Positions 43,544 to 52,781 of a stretch of DNA of 64,000 bases are shown here, in pieces (the stretch's first letter is position 1; the number at the start of each line of letters is the position of its first letter). The stretch comes from Sphingomonadales bacterium. GTDB lineage: Bacteria; Pseudomonadota; Alphaproteobacteria; Sphingomonadales; Sphingomonadaceae. The notes beneath the pieces were generated by a model. It was not told where the DNA came from. It made no database searches and saw only the letters and a list, made by a program, of their open reading frames with translations. The stretch is from positions 62,001 to 126,000 of the forward strand of contig JAACPW010000009.1 of NCBI GenBank assembly GCA_009995225.1, in the 5' to 3' direction. Made by a program: the position numbers and the translations under genes.

Positions 43544-44737
43544 ATGGCTGATCTGGAAACATTCCGCAGCGAAACGCGTGCCTGGCTTGAGGCGAATTGT
43601 CCGCCCGAGATGCGTGAACCCGTCCGCGACGAAAGCGATATCTACTGGGGCGGCCGCCGTGCCACCTTCAAGAACGGCGCGCAAAAGGCGTGGCTCGAAG
43701 CCTGCATTAACAAGGGCTACACGGTGCCAAGCTGGCCCAAGGCCTATGGTGGAGCGGGTCTGAGCCCGGCTGAAGCCAAGGTGCTGCGCGAGGAAATGGG
43801 CCGCATCAATGCGCGTCCGCCGCTCAGCAGCTTCGGGATCTGGATGCTCGGCCCGGCGTTGCTGCATTTCGGCACTGAAGGCCAGAAGCAACGGTTCCTC
43901 AATGAAATCGCGCGCGGCGAAATTCGCTGGTGTCAGGGCTATTCCGAACCGGGCTCGGGCAGTGATCTGGTGTCATTGCAGACCTATGGCGAAGACAAGG
44001 ATGATCACTGGATCGTTAATGGCCAGAAGGTCTGGACAAGTTACGCGGACCAAGCCGACTGGATCTTCTGCCTCGTCCGCACTGACAAGGCCGACAAGTA
44101 TTCCGGCATTACCTTCATGCTTTTCGACATGGCGAGCGAAGGTGTCAGCACCAAGCCGATCCTGCTCATCAGCGGCAATTCGCCGTTCTGCGAAACCTTC
44201 TTCGACAACGTCGAGGTGCCCAAATCCTATGGCGAGGATTGCCCGGCCTATGTCGGCCAGATCAATCGCGGCTGGGATGTCGCCAAGTATCTCCTCGGCC
44301 ACGAACGCGAGATGATTTCGGGCGCGGATGGGGGCGATCGCACCTCCGGGATCGGTGCGGCGATGAAGCGGCACGCAGGTAAGCTGGGAGACGAACTCGA
44401 TCCGGTGCTGCGTGCCGAGCTCGCGATGTTCGATGTCGACGCGCTGGCCTATAGCGCGATGGGCGAGAAGTTCCTCGACGAGATCAAGGTCGGCAAGGCG
44501 CACCCCGCACAGCCGAACATGATGAAATATGCCGGTACCGAACTTAACAAGCGTCGTCATGAGCTGATGATGGCAGCTGGTGGCTCGCGCTCGCTCGAAT
44601 GGGAGAGTGAGGAGACAGAGGGCGGCAAGCCTTCGCGTAGCTGGCTGCGGACCAAGGCGAACTCGATCGAGGGCGGAACCAGCGAAGTGATGCTCAACGT
44701 CATCGCCAAGCGCATCCTCGATCTTCCGGGCGCCTAG
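43544..44737 (+). CDS. Acyl-CoA dehydrogenase (complete active site)
   Basis: 397 residues of the FadE type. QGYSEPGSGSDLVSL gives the FAD/substrate motif, NGQKVWTSYADQADW follows, and the C-terminal SIEGGTSEVMLNVIAKRILDLP binds FAD. The substrate may be a branched or ring-bearing acyl-CoA, as for similar actinobacterial enzymes. GAGAGGAGAC precedes the ATG. The second, degenerate dehydrogenase gene follows after 113 bases. Confidence 0.93.
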   Translation: MADLETFRSETRAWLEANCPPEMREPVRDESDIYWGGRRATFKNGAQKAWLEACINKGYTVPSWPKAYGGAGLSPAEAKVLREEMGRINARPPLSSFGIWMLGPALLHFGTEGQKQRFLNEIARGEIRWCQGYSEPGSGSDLVSLQTYGEDKDDHWIVNGQKVWTSYADQADWIFCLVRTDKADKYSGITFMLFDMASEGVSTKPILLISGNSPFCETFFDNVEVPKSYGEDCPAYVGQINRGWDVAKYLLGHEREMISGADGGDRTSGIGAAMKRHAGKLGDELDPVLRAELAMFDVDALAYSAMGEKFLDEIKVGKAHPAQPNMMKYAGTELNKRRHELMMAAGGSRSLEWESEETEGGKPSRSWLRTKANSIEGGTSEVMLNVIAKRILDLPGA

Positions 44738-44741
44738 ACAC

Positions 44742-44819
44742 TGGCGTCGCCCTGGACTTGGTCCGACGCGACGCCATCTAGGCTCCAAGATCATGGCGAT
44801 CCCGGGTCAAACCCGGGAT
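44742..44819. repeat. Two inverted repeats between the dehydrogenase genes
   Basis: The first unit has 9-base arms TGGCGTCGC (44742-44750) / GCGACGCCA (44768-44776). The second has ATCCCGGGT (44799-44807) / ACCCGGGAT (44811-44819), the DPGSGPG/HPGFDPGS-type dispersed element of alphaproteobacteria. They lie just before the second gene, so they may attenuate or protect the mRNA rather than end it. Confidence 0.6.
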
Positions 44820-44850
44820 GACGATTTGAATTTCCGGGAGAGGGAAAACA

Positions 44851-45990
44851 ATGCCCCTGTATCATGACGACGATCAGGCGATGCTGGCCGATACCGCGCG
44901 CGGCTTCATTGCCGAGGAAGGCAACATCGCCAAACAACTGCGCCACTGGCGCGACCGCGATTGCAAGGACGGCTTCGGCCATGGCCTCTGGAAGCAGATG
45001 GCCGAAATGGGTTTCACCGGGATGCTGGTGGAGGAAGCGGACGGCGGGCTCGGCATGGGCCATGTCGAAGCTGGCATTGTGCTCGAGGAAATCGGTCGCA
45101 ACCTCACCCCTTCGCCATTTCTGACATCATCCGTGTTGGCCGCCACGGCCCTCAACTACGGCTCGGATGATGTGAAGGGCCGCTACCTTCCGGGACTGAT
45201 CGCAGGAGATAGCGTTTTTGCTGTCGCCATCGATGAAACCGCCAAGCACCGCCCTTCGCGCATCACCACCCGCGCCGAGAGGTCCGGTAACGGCTTCAAG
45301 CTGACCGGCTCCAAAAGCTTCGTTGTCTACGGTGGCAGCGCCGGCATGATTGTGGTCGCTGCGCGCACCAGCGGTTCAGACGAGGATGCCGATGGCATCA
45401 CCCTGTTCGCGGTGCCCAAGGACGCCAGCGGCATGAGCCATGATGCGGTGCGACTGGTCGATTCCTCGATGGCCACCCACACGCGCTTCGACGCGGTCGA
45501 ATTGGACGGCGATGCTGTGATCGGCGAGATCGACGGCGGGCGCGCAGTGCTGGATGCGATGCTGCTGGCGGGCCGGGTCGGTGCGGCGGCAGAAGGCGCC
45601 GGCGTGGCGCGCGGCGCGATGGACATGACCGTCGATTACCTCAAGCAGCGCAAGCAGTTCGGCAAGCTGATCGGTGAGTTTCAGGCACTTCAGCACCGGG
45701 CCAGCCACCTCTATTCCGAAGTTGAAATTGCCCGTGCCGCCACGATCAAGGCGCAGCAACTACTCGATGCCGGAGCGCCAAGCGCAGATTTGATGATCAG
45801 CGTCGCCAAGGCCAAGGTCGCCAAGACCGCGCGGCTCGCGGTGCAGGAAGGCGTGCAGATGCACGGCGGCATCGGCATGACCGATGAATACGACATCGGC
45901 CTCTACATGAAGCGCGACCGCGCCCTGGCCGAATTTCTGGGCGATGCCTATTTTCACGCAAACCGCGTGGCGACCTTGAGCGGATACTGA
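44851..45990 (+). CDS. Acyl-CoA dehydrogenase, degenerate partner subunit
   Basis: 379 residues. The N-domain and C-terminal four-helix parts (VDYLKQRKQFGKLIGEFQAL, VQMHGGIGMTDEYDIG) are normal. The central TEPGAGSD-like motif is missing: the place reads VAIDETAKHRPSRITT. Adjacent complete/degenerate pairs are known to form heterotetramers (FadE-type alpha2beta2) in steroid side-chain degradation, so it may be a non-catalytic or half-site partner of the gene before. GGGAGAGGG precedes the ATG. Confidence 0.88.
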   Translation: MPLYHDDDQAMLADTARGFIAEEGNIAKQLRHWRDRDCKDGFGHGLWKQMAEMGFTGMLVEEADGGLGMGHVEAGIVLEEIGRNLTPSPFLTSSVLAATALNYGSDDVKGRYLPGLIAGDSVFAVAIDETAKHRPSRITTRAERSGNGFKLTGSKSFVVYGGSAGMIVVAARTSGSDEDADGITLFAVPKDASGMSHDAVRLVDSSMATHTRFDAVELDGDAVIGEIDGGRAVLDAMLLAGRVGAAAEGAGVARGAMDMTVDYLKQRKQFGKLIGEFQALQHRASHLYSEVEIARAATIKAQQLLDAGAPSADLMISVAKAKVAKTARLAVQEGVQMHGGIGMTDEYDIGLYMKRDRALAEFLGDAYFHANRVATLSGY

Positions 45991-45993
45991 CAC

Positions 45994-46803
45994 ATGGACA
46001 TTCAATCACTTTTCGGCCTCGACGGGCGCATCGCGCTGGTGACTGGCGGCAGCCGCGGAATTGGCAAGATGTTTGTCGAAGGCCTGCTCGCGGCGGGCTG
46101 TGCACGCGTCTACATCTCGGCGCGCAAAGCCGATCAGATGCAGGCAACCATCGATGAGCTTGGCGCGGATCGCGTGATCGGTATCCCGGCCGACCTGAGC
46201 CAGATGGACGGCATGGTCAGCCTTGCCAACGAGCTCAAGGCGCGCGAGACGCAGCTCGATATCCTGATCAACAATGCCGGCGCCGCCTGGGGCCAGCCCT
46301 ATCTCGACTTTAACGAGGCCGGGTGGCACCGCACGATGGACCTCAACGTCAAGACGCCGTTCTTCCTGACGCAAAAGCTGCACGATCTGCTGGTTGCAGG
46401 TGGGCAGAGCGGGCATTTGGCGAAGGTGATCCATGTGTCGTCGATTGATGGGCAGCGGATCAACCCTTGGGAAACCTATGCCTATCAGGCGTCGAAGGCA
46501 GCAGTCATCCAGCTGACCCGGCGGATGGCGGCGCGCCTGATCGAGGACAATATCGTGGTCACCTCCATCGCGCCGGGTGCTTTCCCGTCCGAGATGAACA
46601 AAGCCGCCAAGGACGCACCCGATGCCAGCGCGGCGGGCATTCCGTCAAAGCGGATCGGCACGGCGGAGGACATGGCCGCAGCCGCGATTTACCTGTGCAG
46701 TCGCGCGGGGGATTACGTGGTCGGCGAAACGCTGACAGTCGATGGCGGCATCGTCAACGCCCTGTTGCCGAACCACTTCGCTGATCCAGGCGGGAAGGGC
46801 TGA
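45994..46803 (+). CDS. SDR-family oxidoreductase
   Basis: 269 residues: NAD(P) motif TGGSRGIGK, NNAG at the fourth strand, Ser in HVSSIDG and YQASK as catalytic Tyr/Lys; DGGIVNALLP near the end. It starts 4 bases after the dehydrogenase stop, so it is co-transcribed. Probably oxidises a 3-hydroxyacyl or sterol-like intermediate. RhlG-like in length, but the substrate is unknown. Confidence 0.92.
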   Translation: MDIQSLFGLDGRIALVTGGSRGIGKMFVEGLLAAGCARVYISARKADQMQATIDELGADRVIGIPADLSQMDGMVSLANELKARETQLDILINNAGAAWGQPYLDFNEAGWHRTMDLNVKTPFFLTQKLHDLLVAGGQSGHLAKVIHVSSIDGQRINPWETYAYQASKAAVIQLTRRMAARLIEDNIVVTSIAPGAFPSEMNKAAKDAPDASAAGIPSKRIGTAEDMAAAAIYLCSRAGDYVVGETLTVDGGIVNALLPNHFADPGGKG

Positions 46804-46975
46804 CGCGCGAAGCCAAGGCAAAGGGAAAAGGCCGACTGAGCGATCCGACGCCCTTTTTGCATCATTAAAAGCCAAAGCGGCGTCTTTGTGGGGTCAGTTG
46901 CCGGGGCACACGCCACATTTGTCATCATGCGCGCTTGATACAAGACTGCTGCCGCGATTTCATTGGAGATACCTT

Positions 46976-47146
46976 ATGGCCTCAATCCCTCCGACCACGC
47001 CCGACACGATCGAGCCGGTCACACCGCCAATCGAGACGCCGCCGCCCTTGACCGAGCCTGTTGAACCATCCCCGCCCGAGACCGAGCCGACCCCGCCCGA
47101 TATCGATGAACCAGGCCGCGGCCCCTACGAAATACCGCAGGAGTAA
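46976..47146 (+). CDS. Proline/glutamate-rich small protein (56 aa)
   Basis: MASIPPTTPDTIEPVTPPIE starts a chain in which Pro, Glu and Thr make up most residues; it ends YEIPQE. GGAG lies 7 bases before the ATG. No membrane segment or signal. Clearly disordered. The good ribosome site and regular codon use argue for a real gene; the role is unknown. Confidence 0.6.
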   Translation: MASIPPTTPDTIEPVTPPIETPPPLTEPVEPSPPETEPTPPDIDEPGRGPYEIPQE

Positions 47147-47276
47147 TCGGGCGAAAAGACGCCGCAAATCACGTATGGCGCTGGGTCTGCTGAGGCAGAT
47201 TCAGTGCCTTTGTCTTTACGAAACACTATCCAAAGTTCGAACCGAACGCATCGGCACCATTGCCGCTGTATTGCGG

Positions 47277-47933
47277 TCAGTGTCCGCCCATCAATCCACG
47301 CACAAACGGGATGAGACCCGTCTGCCGGGCGCGTTTCATGCGTTCGGCCTCAAGGATCGCGTGCACCTTTTCAAAGCAGAGGTTTACGTCATCGTTGATG
47401 ATGACATAGTCGTAGCCGTCCCAATGGCTGATTTCGGCTCGGGCGCGCTCCATTCTTGCGGCGATTACGATGTCGCTGTCGGTCGCGCGGCCGGCGAGGC
47501 GGCGATGCAGTTCCTCGATTGAGGGCGGGAGAATGAACACCCGCACAACGTCTTGCTGATCCTTCTGGTACAGCTGCTGCGTGCCCTGCCAATCGATATC
47601 GAACAGAAAGTCCTGACCGTCCTTCATCGCGGCGCGGATCTTGCCCTTGGGTGTGCCATAGCGATGGCCAAAGACATGCGCCCATTCGTAGAAATCATCC
47701 TCTTCAACCATCTGGTCGAATTCGGCATCGCTGACGAAGTGGTAATGTACGCCGTCGATTTCTCCGAGGCGCGGCGTGCGCGTTGTGGCCGAGACCGAGA
47801 GCTTGATCTCGGTATCCTTGGCCAGCAGCATTCGCGACAAGGTGGTCTTGCCCGCCCCCGATGGTGAGGACAGAATAAACATGAGGCCGCGGCGGTGAAG
47901 CCTGTCGTCGGATTGTTCAGTGGTTTCGCCCAT
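47277..47933 (-). CDS. gmk: Guanylate kinase
   Basis: 218 residues. P-loop SSPSGAGKTTLSR, then SATTRTPRLGEIDGVHY and FLFDIDWQGTQQL are diagnostic. It phosphorylates GMP to GDP. The N-terminal 17 residues (MGETTEQSDDRLHRRGL) are a slightly long leader; an ATG at 47882 is the alternative. The C-terminus has a 20-residue basic tail. Confidence 0.96.
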   Translation of the reverse strand: MGETTEQSDDRLHRRGLMFILSSPSGAGKTTLSRMLLAKDTEIKLSVSATTRTPRLGEIDGVHYHFVSDAEFDQMVEEDDFYEWAHVFGHRYGTPKGKIRAAMKDGQDFLFDIDWQGTQQLYQKDQQDVVRVFILPPSIEELHRRLAGRATDSDIVIAARMERARAEISHWDGYDYVIINDDVNLCFEKVHAILEAERMKRARQTGLIPFVRGLMGGH

Positions 47934-47975
47934 AGGCCCCGATGCACTAACACTGCGGCCTAAATCAAGCGTCGA

Positions 47976-48353
47976 TCAGGATTCGGGCTTTCTGCGTTTG
48001 CCGAAGCGAGGCTTGGATTCAAGCTGCTTTCCCCTGTCATAGAAGACTTTGGCAGCGAACCCTCCGACGACAACGGCCAGCCCGATCGGTGAGCGCATCG
48101 CCAGGCGGCTTGCACCCCACAATGCAAAAGTGCTGACTACGCCGCGCTTGTCGACCAGCTTCTTGGCATGGTCGTCAGCGAACGAGGTTTTCAACATCCC
48201 TTTCTCGACTCGCCGACGCAGAATGACGCTGGCGCCGCGCAAGACGACATCGGCGATCACCATATTTGTGATGGGATTAGGCGACGGCATCCGGCTTTCC
48301 CCGACTTTCCGGGCCGTCGTGGTGGCCTTGGTAGAAGCCTTGCCACGCGCCAC
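47976..48353 (-). CDS. Conserved protein of unknown function, GTG start
   Basis: 125 residues if read from GTG at 48353, four bases after the sspB stop, with GGAAGAAGTAGG upstream. The sequence MPSPNPITNMVIADVVLRGA (from 48290) continues into ILRRRVEKGMLKTSF and a weakly hydrophobic helix (MRSPIGLAVVVGGFAAKVFY), ending in a basic tail. Similar proteins occur after sspB in sphingomonads (from memory). A single membrane-associated helix is possible. An ATG at 48290 is the alternative start. Confidence 0.7.
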   Translation of the reverse strand: MARGKASTKATTTARKVGESRMPSPNPITNMVIADVVLRGASVILRRRVEKGMLKTSFADDHAKKLVDKRGVVSTFALWGASRLAMRSPIGLAVVVGGFAAKVFYDRGKQLESKPRFGKRRKPES

Positions 48354-48357
48354 CGGC

Positions 48358-48837
48358 CTACTTCTTCCGCCCGAAATCAACGGAGACAACGTTCGATCCA
48401 TTGGGGTCGGTGTCCGGCCCGTCATTTTCGGCGTCTTCATGCGATTCGGGCTCCAACGTCTCGACCGTGGCCTGGAACTGAAGGCCAAAATCCACCGCCG
48501 GATCGACGAAAGCCGTTATCGCGGCAAAGGGAATTGTCAGCTTGGCCGGCACCTGATTGAAGGTAAGACCAACCGAGAAACTGTGCGGCAGAACTTCAAG
48601 ATCCCAGAACTTGTTCTGCAAAACGATGGTCATCTCATCCGGAAACCGCTCACGAAGATGGGGCGGGATCGAAACGCCGGGCGCGCCGGTTTTGAACGTG
48701 ATGTAGAAATGATGCGGGCCGGGCAGGGTGCTGCCACTGCTTACGATCGAGCCCAGCACTCGTCCAACGACCGCGCGCAGGGCTTCTTGCACGATTTCGT
48801 CGTAGGGGATGAGGCTGTCGGGCGCGTCGCTGTTCAT
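48358..48837 (-). CDS. sspB: SspB-like ClpXP specificity-enhancing factor
   Basis: 159 residues. IPYDEIVQEALRAVVGRVL begins the alphaproteobacterial SspB fold, FYITFKTGAPGVSIPPHLRE is its conserved core, and the acidic linker (ESHEDAENDGPDTD) leads to the ClpX-binding tail NVVSVDFGRKK. It delivers ssrA-tagged proteins to ClpXP. The start at 48837 drops a 13-residue basic extension. It is divergent from hisB. Confidence 0.93.
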   Translation of the reverse strand: MNSDAPDSLIPYDEIVQEALRAVVGRVLGSIVSSGSTLPGPHHFYITFKTGAPGVSIPPHLRERFPDEMTIVLQNKFWDLEVLPHSFSVGLTFNQVPAKLTIPFAAITAFVDPAVDFGLQFQATVETLEPESHEDAENDGPDTDPNGSNVVSVDFGRKK

Positions 48838-48971
48838 GTCGTGACGAGTGGTGACGCCGCACGGGCGCTTGGTCAAGCCCCTAGCCGCACCGCCACACGG
48901 CTTTGGTGCGGGTTCGCAGGGACATGCGCGTCATACTTGTCTTGCGGGCCCAGCGGACTATAGCGCCGCTT

Positions 48972-49580
48972 ATGCCCAACACCCCCGCTCGCATTGGCTC
49001 GGTAGAGCGCAACACCACCGAGACCGGCATCGCCATTGCCGTCGATCTTGACGGCACCGGCGCCTATGACGTGTCCACCGGTATCGGTTTTCTCGATCAC
49101 ATGGTCGAACAGTTCAGCCGCCACTCGCTCATCGACGTGACCATGAAGGTGAAGGGCGACCTCCATGTCGATCAGCATCATACGACCGAAGATTCGGCCA
49201 TTGCGCTTGGACAGGCGATTGCGCAGGCGCTTGGCGACAAGGCTGGCATCGGACGATACGGTGCAGCCTATTCGCCGATGGACGAGACGCTGAGCCGGGT
49301 GGCGCTGGATATTTCCGGGCGGCCCTATCTGGTGTGGAAAGCGAAGTTCACGCAAGAAAAGCTGGGGGAATGGGATACCGAGTTGATCGAGCATTGGTTC
49401 CATTCAGTCGCGCAGGCCGCCGGGATCACGTTGCACATGGAACTGCTCTACGGCAGCAACAATCACCACATCTGTGAAAGCCTGTACAAGGGTTTTGCCC
49501 GCGCGATGCGGCAGGCGGTGGAGCGCGATCCGCGCAAGGGTGAGGCGATCCCGTCAACGAAGGGGCAGCTCGGTGGGTGA
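48972..49580 (+). CDS. hisB: Imidazoleglycerol-phosphate dehydratase
   Basis: 202 residues with the Mn2+-binding [24 protein letters not shown] and [17 protein letters not shown] motifs. Sixth step of histidine synthesis. The start at 48972 ([10 protein letters not shown]) matches family length; upstream codons are antisense to sspB. The last 8 bases overlap hisH. Confidence 0.96.
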   Translation: MPNTPARIGSVERNTTETGIAIAVDLDGTGAYDVSTGIGFLDHMVEQFSRHSLIDVTMKVKGDLHVDQHHTTEDSAIALGQAIAQALGDKAGIGRYGAAYSPMDETLSRVALDISGRPYLVWKAKFTQEKLGEWDTELIEHWFHSVAQAAGITLHMELLYGSNNHHICESLYKGFARAMRQAVERDPRKGEAIPSTKGQLGG

Positions 49581-50199
49581 AGTCATCGCGCTGATTGATT
49601 ACGGCGCGGGCAACCTACACTCGGTTCACAACGCGCTCAAGGCAGCCGGCGCGAGCGTCACGGTCACCGCTGACCCTTCCGTGGTGCGCGCGGCGGACCG
49701 GATCGTGCTTCCGGGCGTCGGCAGCTTCAAGGCCTGTGCGCAAGGCCTGAACGCGATCCCCCACATGGTCGAAGCCATGTCCGAGCGTGTTCACGTGGGC
49801 GGCGCGCCGTTCCTTGGCATATGCGTGGGCATGCAACTGCTGGCGGATCGTGGGCTAGAGCATGGCATGACGCCGGGCCTTGGCTGGGTGCCGGGCGAAG
49901 TGCGATTGATTGCGCCGGCCGACCCTGCGATCAAGGTGCCGCACATGGGCTGGAACGATGTCGCGGTGATGCCCCATGCACGCAATCATGCGGTGATCGA
50001 GGAGGGCGAGGCCTATTTCCTGCACTCCTTTCATTTTGCCGCTGATAATGGCGCGGATGTCGCAGCGATGACCGACCACGGCGCAGGGCTGGTGGCAGCG
50101 GTTGCGCGAGACAACGTTCTTGGCGTGCAGTTTCACCCGGAGAAAAGCCAGGCCTTTGGGCTTGCGATGCTCCGCCGCTTTCTGGAGTGGCGCCCGTGA
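49573..50199 (+). CDS. hisH: Imidazole glycerol phosphate synthase, glutaminase subunit
   Basis: 208 residues read from GTG at 49573, inside the end of his[17 protein letters not shown], the nucleophile Cys in [11 protein letters not shown] and the His/Glu pair in QFHPEKSQ form a class I glutaminase. It makes ammonia for HisF. Length is typical and the overlap implies coupling. Confidence 0.95.
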   Translation: MGEVIALIDYGAGNLHSVHNALKAAGASVTVTADPSVVRAADRIVLPGVGSFKACAQGLNAIPHMVEAMSERVHVGGAPFLGICVGMQLLADRGLEHGMTPGLGWVPGEVRLIAPADPAIKVPHMGWNDVAVMPHARNHAVIEEGEAYFLHSFHFAADNGADVAAMTDHGAGLVAAVARDNVLGVQFHPEKSQAFGLAMLRRFLEWRP

Positions 50200-50209
50200 G
50201 GATTTTGGC

Positions 50210-50938
50210 ATGATCGTGTTCCCCGCCATCGACCTCAAGGGCGGCCAGGTCGTGCGCCTTTCCGAAGGCGATATGGACCGTGCGACCATCTACGGTGATG
50301 ATCCCGCGGCGCAGGCGCTGATTTTCGCCGATGCAGGCGCTGAGCATCTCCATGTGGTCGATCTTGACGGCAGCTTTGCAGGCGAAAGCCGCAATCGCGC
50401 GGCGGTGGAAGCGATCGTGGCGGCCTTTCCCGGCTATGTGCAACTGGGCGGCGGCATCCGCGATGCAGCAGCAGTCGAAGGCTGGTTCGATCTTGGCGTG
50501 GCGCGGGTGGTGATGGGGTCGGCGGCCTTGAAGAATCCCGAATTCGTCAAGGACATGGCGCGCGAGTGGGAGAACGGCATCGTTGTCGCGGTCGACGCAA
50601 AGGACGGCATGGTTGCGACCGAGGGCTGGGCCGAGGTCTCGGATGTGCCCGTCACCGATCTTGCCCGCCGATTCGAGGACGCAGGCGTCGCCTCCTTATT
50701 GTTCACCGACATCGGCCGTGACGGTTTGCTCAAGGGCGTGAATATCGATGCCACGGTCGATCTTGCCCGCCGGGTGGACATTCCGGTGATTGCCAGCGGC
50801 GGGGTGAAGGGCCTGGACGACATCCACATGCTCGCGCTCCACGCGCACGAGGGCATCGAAGGCGTGATCACGGGCCGCGCATTGTATGAAGGCCGGCTCG
50901 ATCTTGCGGCGGCACTCGCAATCGGCTCGCGGTCCTGA
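50210..50938 (+). CDS. hisA: Phosphoribosyl-formimino-AICAR isomerase
   Basis: 242 residues, half-barrel duplicated: PAIDLKGGQVVRLSEGD at the N-terminus with catalytic Asp8-like residue, and FTDIGRDGLLKG with the second Asp. Fourth step of histidine synthesis. It starts 10 bases after hisH; a small membrane gene follows 2 bases after its stop. Confidence 0.96.
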   Translation: MIVFPAIDLKGGQVVRLSEGDMDRATIYGDDPAAQALIFADAGAEHLHVVDLDGSFAGESRNRAAVEAIVAAFPGYVQLGGGIRDAAAVEGWFDLGVARVVMGSAALKNPEFVKDMAREWENGIVVAVDAKDGMVATEGWAEVSDVPVTDLARRFEDAGVASLLFTDIGRDGLLKGVNIDATVDLARRVDIPVIASGGVKGLDDIHMLALHAHEGIEGVITGRALYEGRLDLAAALAIGSRS

Positions 50939-50940
50939 TC

Positions 50941-51222
50941 ATGCGCCTGATGGGCTTCCTGTTCCTGTGTCTCACCTTCCTTGCGGGGATTACGGTCGGC
51001 ACGGCCACCATTGCGCTGATCAACATCGTGGTTTTTCTTGGCCTCGCACTGCTGGCGGATCGCTACCTTGCGCCGCGCTTTGGCAAGAACGGGTTGGTCT
51101 ACGGCATGGCGGGGGCCTTCTTCGTCAGCTGCCTGTGGCCCGCCGCGATCCACGCGTCGCGTGATGCCCCCGCCGCACCCAAGGAACCTGAAATGACCGT
51201 CACCCTGAGCCCCGTCCGATGA
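50941..51222 (+). CDS. Small membrane protein between hisA and hisF
   Basis: 93 residues: two to three membrane segments ([51 protein letters not shown]) and a polar C-terminus. No family recognised; the middle resembles small DUF-type proteins of the sphingomonad his operon. The stop overlaps the hisF ATG by 4 bases and the start is 2 bases after hisA, so it is translated with histidine enzymes. Confidence 0.78.
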   Translation: MRLMGFLFLCLTFLAGITVGTATIALINIVVFLGLALLADRYLAPRFGKNGLVYGMAGAFFVSCLWPAAIHASRDAPAAPKEPEMTVTLSPVR

Positions 51223-51983
51223 CCGTCCGCATCCGCGTCATTCCTTGCCTCGATGTGGCTGATGGCCGCGTGGTCAAGGGCGTCAACTTCGTCGACCTGA
51301 AAGACGCGGGCGATCCGGTCGAACAGGCGCGCGCCTATGATGCGGCAGGCGCGGACGAGCTGTGCTTTCTCGATATCTCCGCAAGCCACGAAGGGCGCGG
51401 GACTCTGCTCGACATGGTGCGGCGCACGGCGGAGGTGTGTTTCATGCCGCTGACTGTTGGCGGCGGAGTGCGCAGCCCCGAAGATGCGCGCGCGCTGCTG
51501 CTGGCAGGGGCGGACAAGGTGGCGGTCAACTCGGCCGCCGTTGCCCGGCCCGAACTGGTCGGCGATATTGCCCAACGCTTTGGCAGCCAGTGTGTGGTCG
51601 CCAGTGTCGATGCGCGTCGAACCCCTCGTGGAAACTGGGAAATCTTCACGCATGGCGGGCGCAAGCCAACCGGGATCGATGCGGTCGAATATGCGCTGAA
51701 GGTCGCCGCCTTGGGCGCAGGGGAATTGCTTGTGACGAGCATGGATGGGGACGGCACCCAGCGCGGTTACGACCTTGCTCTCACTCGTGAAATTGCTGAC
51801 GCTGTCAGCGTTCCGGTGATCGCCAGCGGCGGGGTGGGCAGCCTCGATCATCTGGTGGAAGGCGTGACGAAGGGCCACGCCAGCGCCGTGCTGGCCGCCA
51901 GCATCTTCCACTTTGGCACCCACACCATCGCCGAAGCGCACGCCGCGCTCAGGGCCGCAGGCTTGCCTGCGCGCGGGGTTTGA
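51219..51983 (+). CDS. hisF: Imidazole glycerol phosphate synthase, cyclase subunit
   Basis: 254 residues. [20 protein letters not shown] at the start gives the first catalytic Asp, [14 protein letters not shown] the second; both half-barrels are intact. It takes ammonia from HisH. The start overlaps the small membrane gene; hisE begins 14 bases after its stop. Confidence 0.97.
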   Translation: MTVRIRVIPCLDVADGRVVKGVNFVDLKDAGDPVEQARAYDAAGADELCFLDISASHEGRGTLLDMVRRTAEVCFMPLTVGGGVRSPEDARALLLAGADKVAVNSAAVARPELVGDIAQRFGSQCVVASVDARRTPRGNWEIFTHGGRKPTGIDAVEYALKVAALGAGELLVTSMDGDGTQRGYDLALTREIADAVSVPVIASGGVGSLDHLVEGVTKGHASAVLAASIFHFGTHTIAEAHAALRAAGLPARGV

Positions 51984-51997
51984 TCGAAAAGAGCGTC

Positions 51998-52312
51998 ATG
52001 GATACCCTGACCCGTCTAGAAGCCACGATCATCCAGCGTCTCAAGGCTCCGCCAGAGGAAAGCTATGTCGCGAAGCTTCATGCCAAGGGCCTGAAAACCA
52101 TCGCGCAAAAACTGGGCGAGGAAGCGACCGAGGCGGTAATCGCCGCTTTGGCCGGCGACGAGGCCGATTTGGTGGGCGAGGCGGCGGATGTGGTGTTTCA
52201 CTTGATGGTCCTGCTCGCCGAAAAGGGCGTGGCGCTGGAACAGGTGCTTGCCGAACTTGACCGGCGCGAGGGCGTATCCGGTCTCGCAGAAAAAGCCGCA
52301 CGGAGCGAATAA
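51998..52312 (+). CDS. hisE: Phosphoribosyl-ATP pyrophosphatase
   Basis: 104 residues, MazG-like helical fold: KAPPEESYVAKLHAKGLKTI, QKLGEEATEAVIAAL and EAADVVFHLMVLLAE with the metal-binding Glu/Asp set. Second step of histidine synthesis; hisI is not fused here and not in the window. A TTG at 51980 could extend it by six residues. The stop overlaps the HIT gene start (TAATG). Confidence 0.94.
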   Translation: MDTLTRLEATIIQRLKAPPEESYVAKLHAKGLKTIAQKLGEEATEAVIAALAGDEADLVGEAADVVFHLMVLLAEKGVALEQVLAELDRREGVSGLAEKAARSE

Positions 52313-52692
52313 TGCCGATCGACCCGACTTTGCCGTATGATGACACCAATATCTTTGCAAAGATCCTGCGCGGAGAAATCCCTGCAAAGAAGGTTTACGA
52401 AGACGACTGGAGCTTCGCGTTCGAGGATATCAACCCGCAGGCAGAAGTGCATACGCTGGTCATCCCCAAGGGGCGTTATGTCAGCTGGGACGACTTCAGC
52501 GCCAAAGCCAGCGCCGAGGAGATCGCCGGATTCGTGCGCGCGGTGGGCGAAGTGGCACGGGCCAAAGGACTGGTGGAACCAGGCTACCGCCTGATGGCCA
52601 ATATCGGCGCGCATGGCGGGCAGGAAGTGCCCCATTTGCATGTCCACATTTTCGGGGGGCAACCGCTGGGAGCGATGATCGCACCGCGCTGA
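52312..52692 (+). CDS. HIT-family (histidine triad) hydrolase
   Basis: 126 residues. HLHVHIFGG is the histidine triad with the nucleophilic middle His; IFAKILRGEIPAKKVYEDD and the HTLVIPKGR stretch are typical of HinT proteins. These hydrolyse nucleoside phosphoramidates. It overlaps hisE by one base and is often found at the end of his operons in this group. Confidence 0.94.
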   Translation: MPIDPTLPYDDTNIFAKILRGEIPAKKVYEDDWSFAFEDINPQAEVHTLVIPKGRYVSWDDFSAKASAEEIAGFVRAVGEVARAKGLVEPGYRLMANIGAHGGQEVPHLHVHIFGGQPLGAMIAPR

Positions 52693-52781
52693 ACGCGTTC
52701 AACACTCGTTTCAACGCCGTTCATCGACAAATTGTAACTGCCGACTTTGCAGCGATTCACCGCTGCGCTAGGTGGCGTGCG

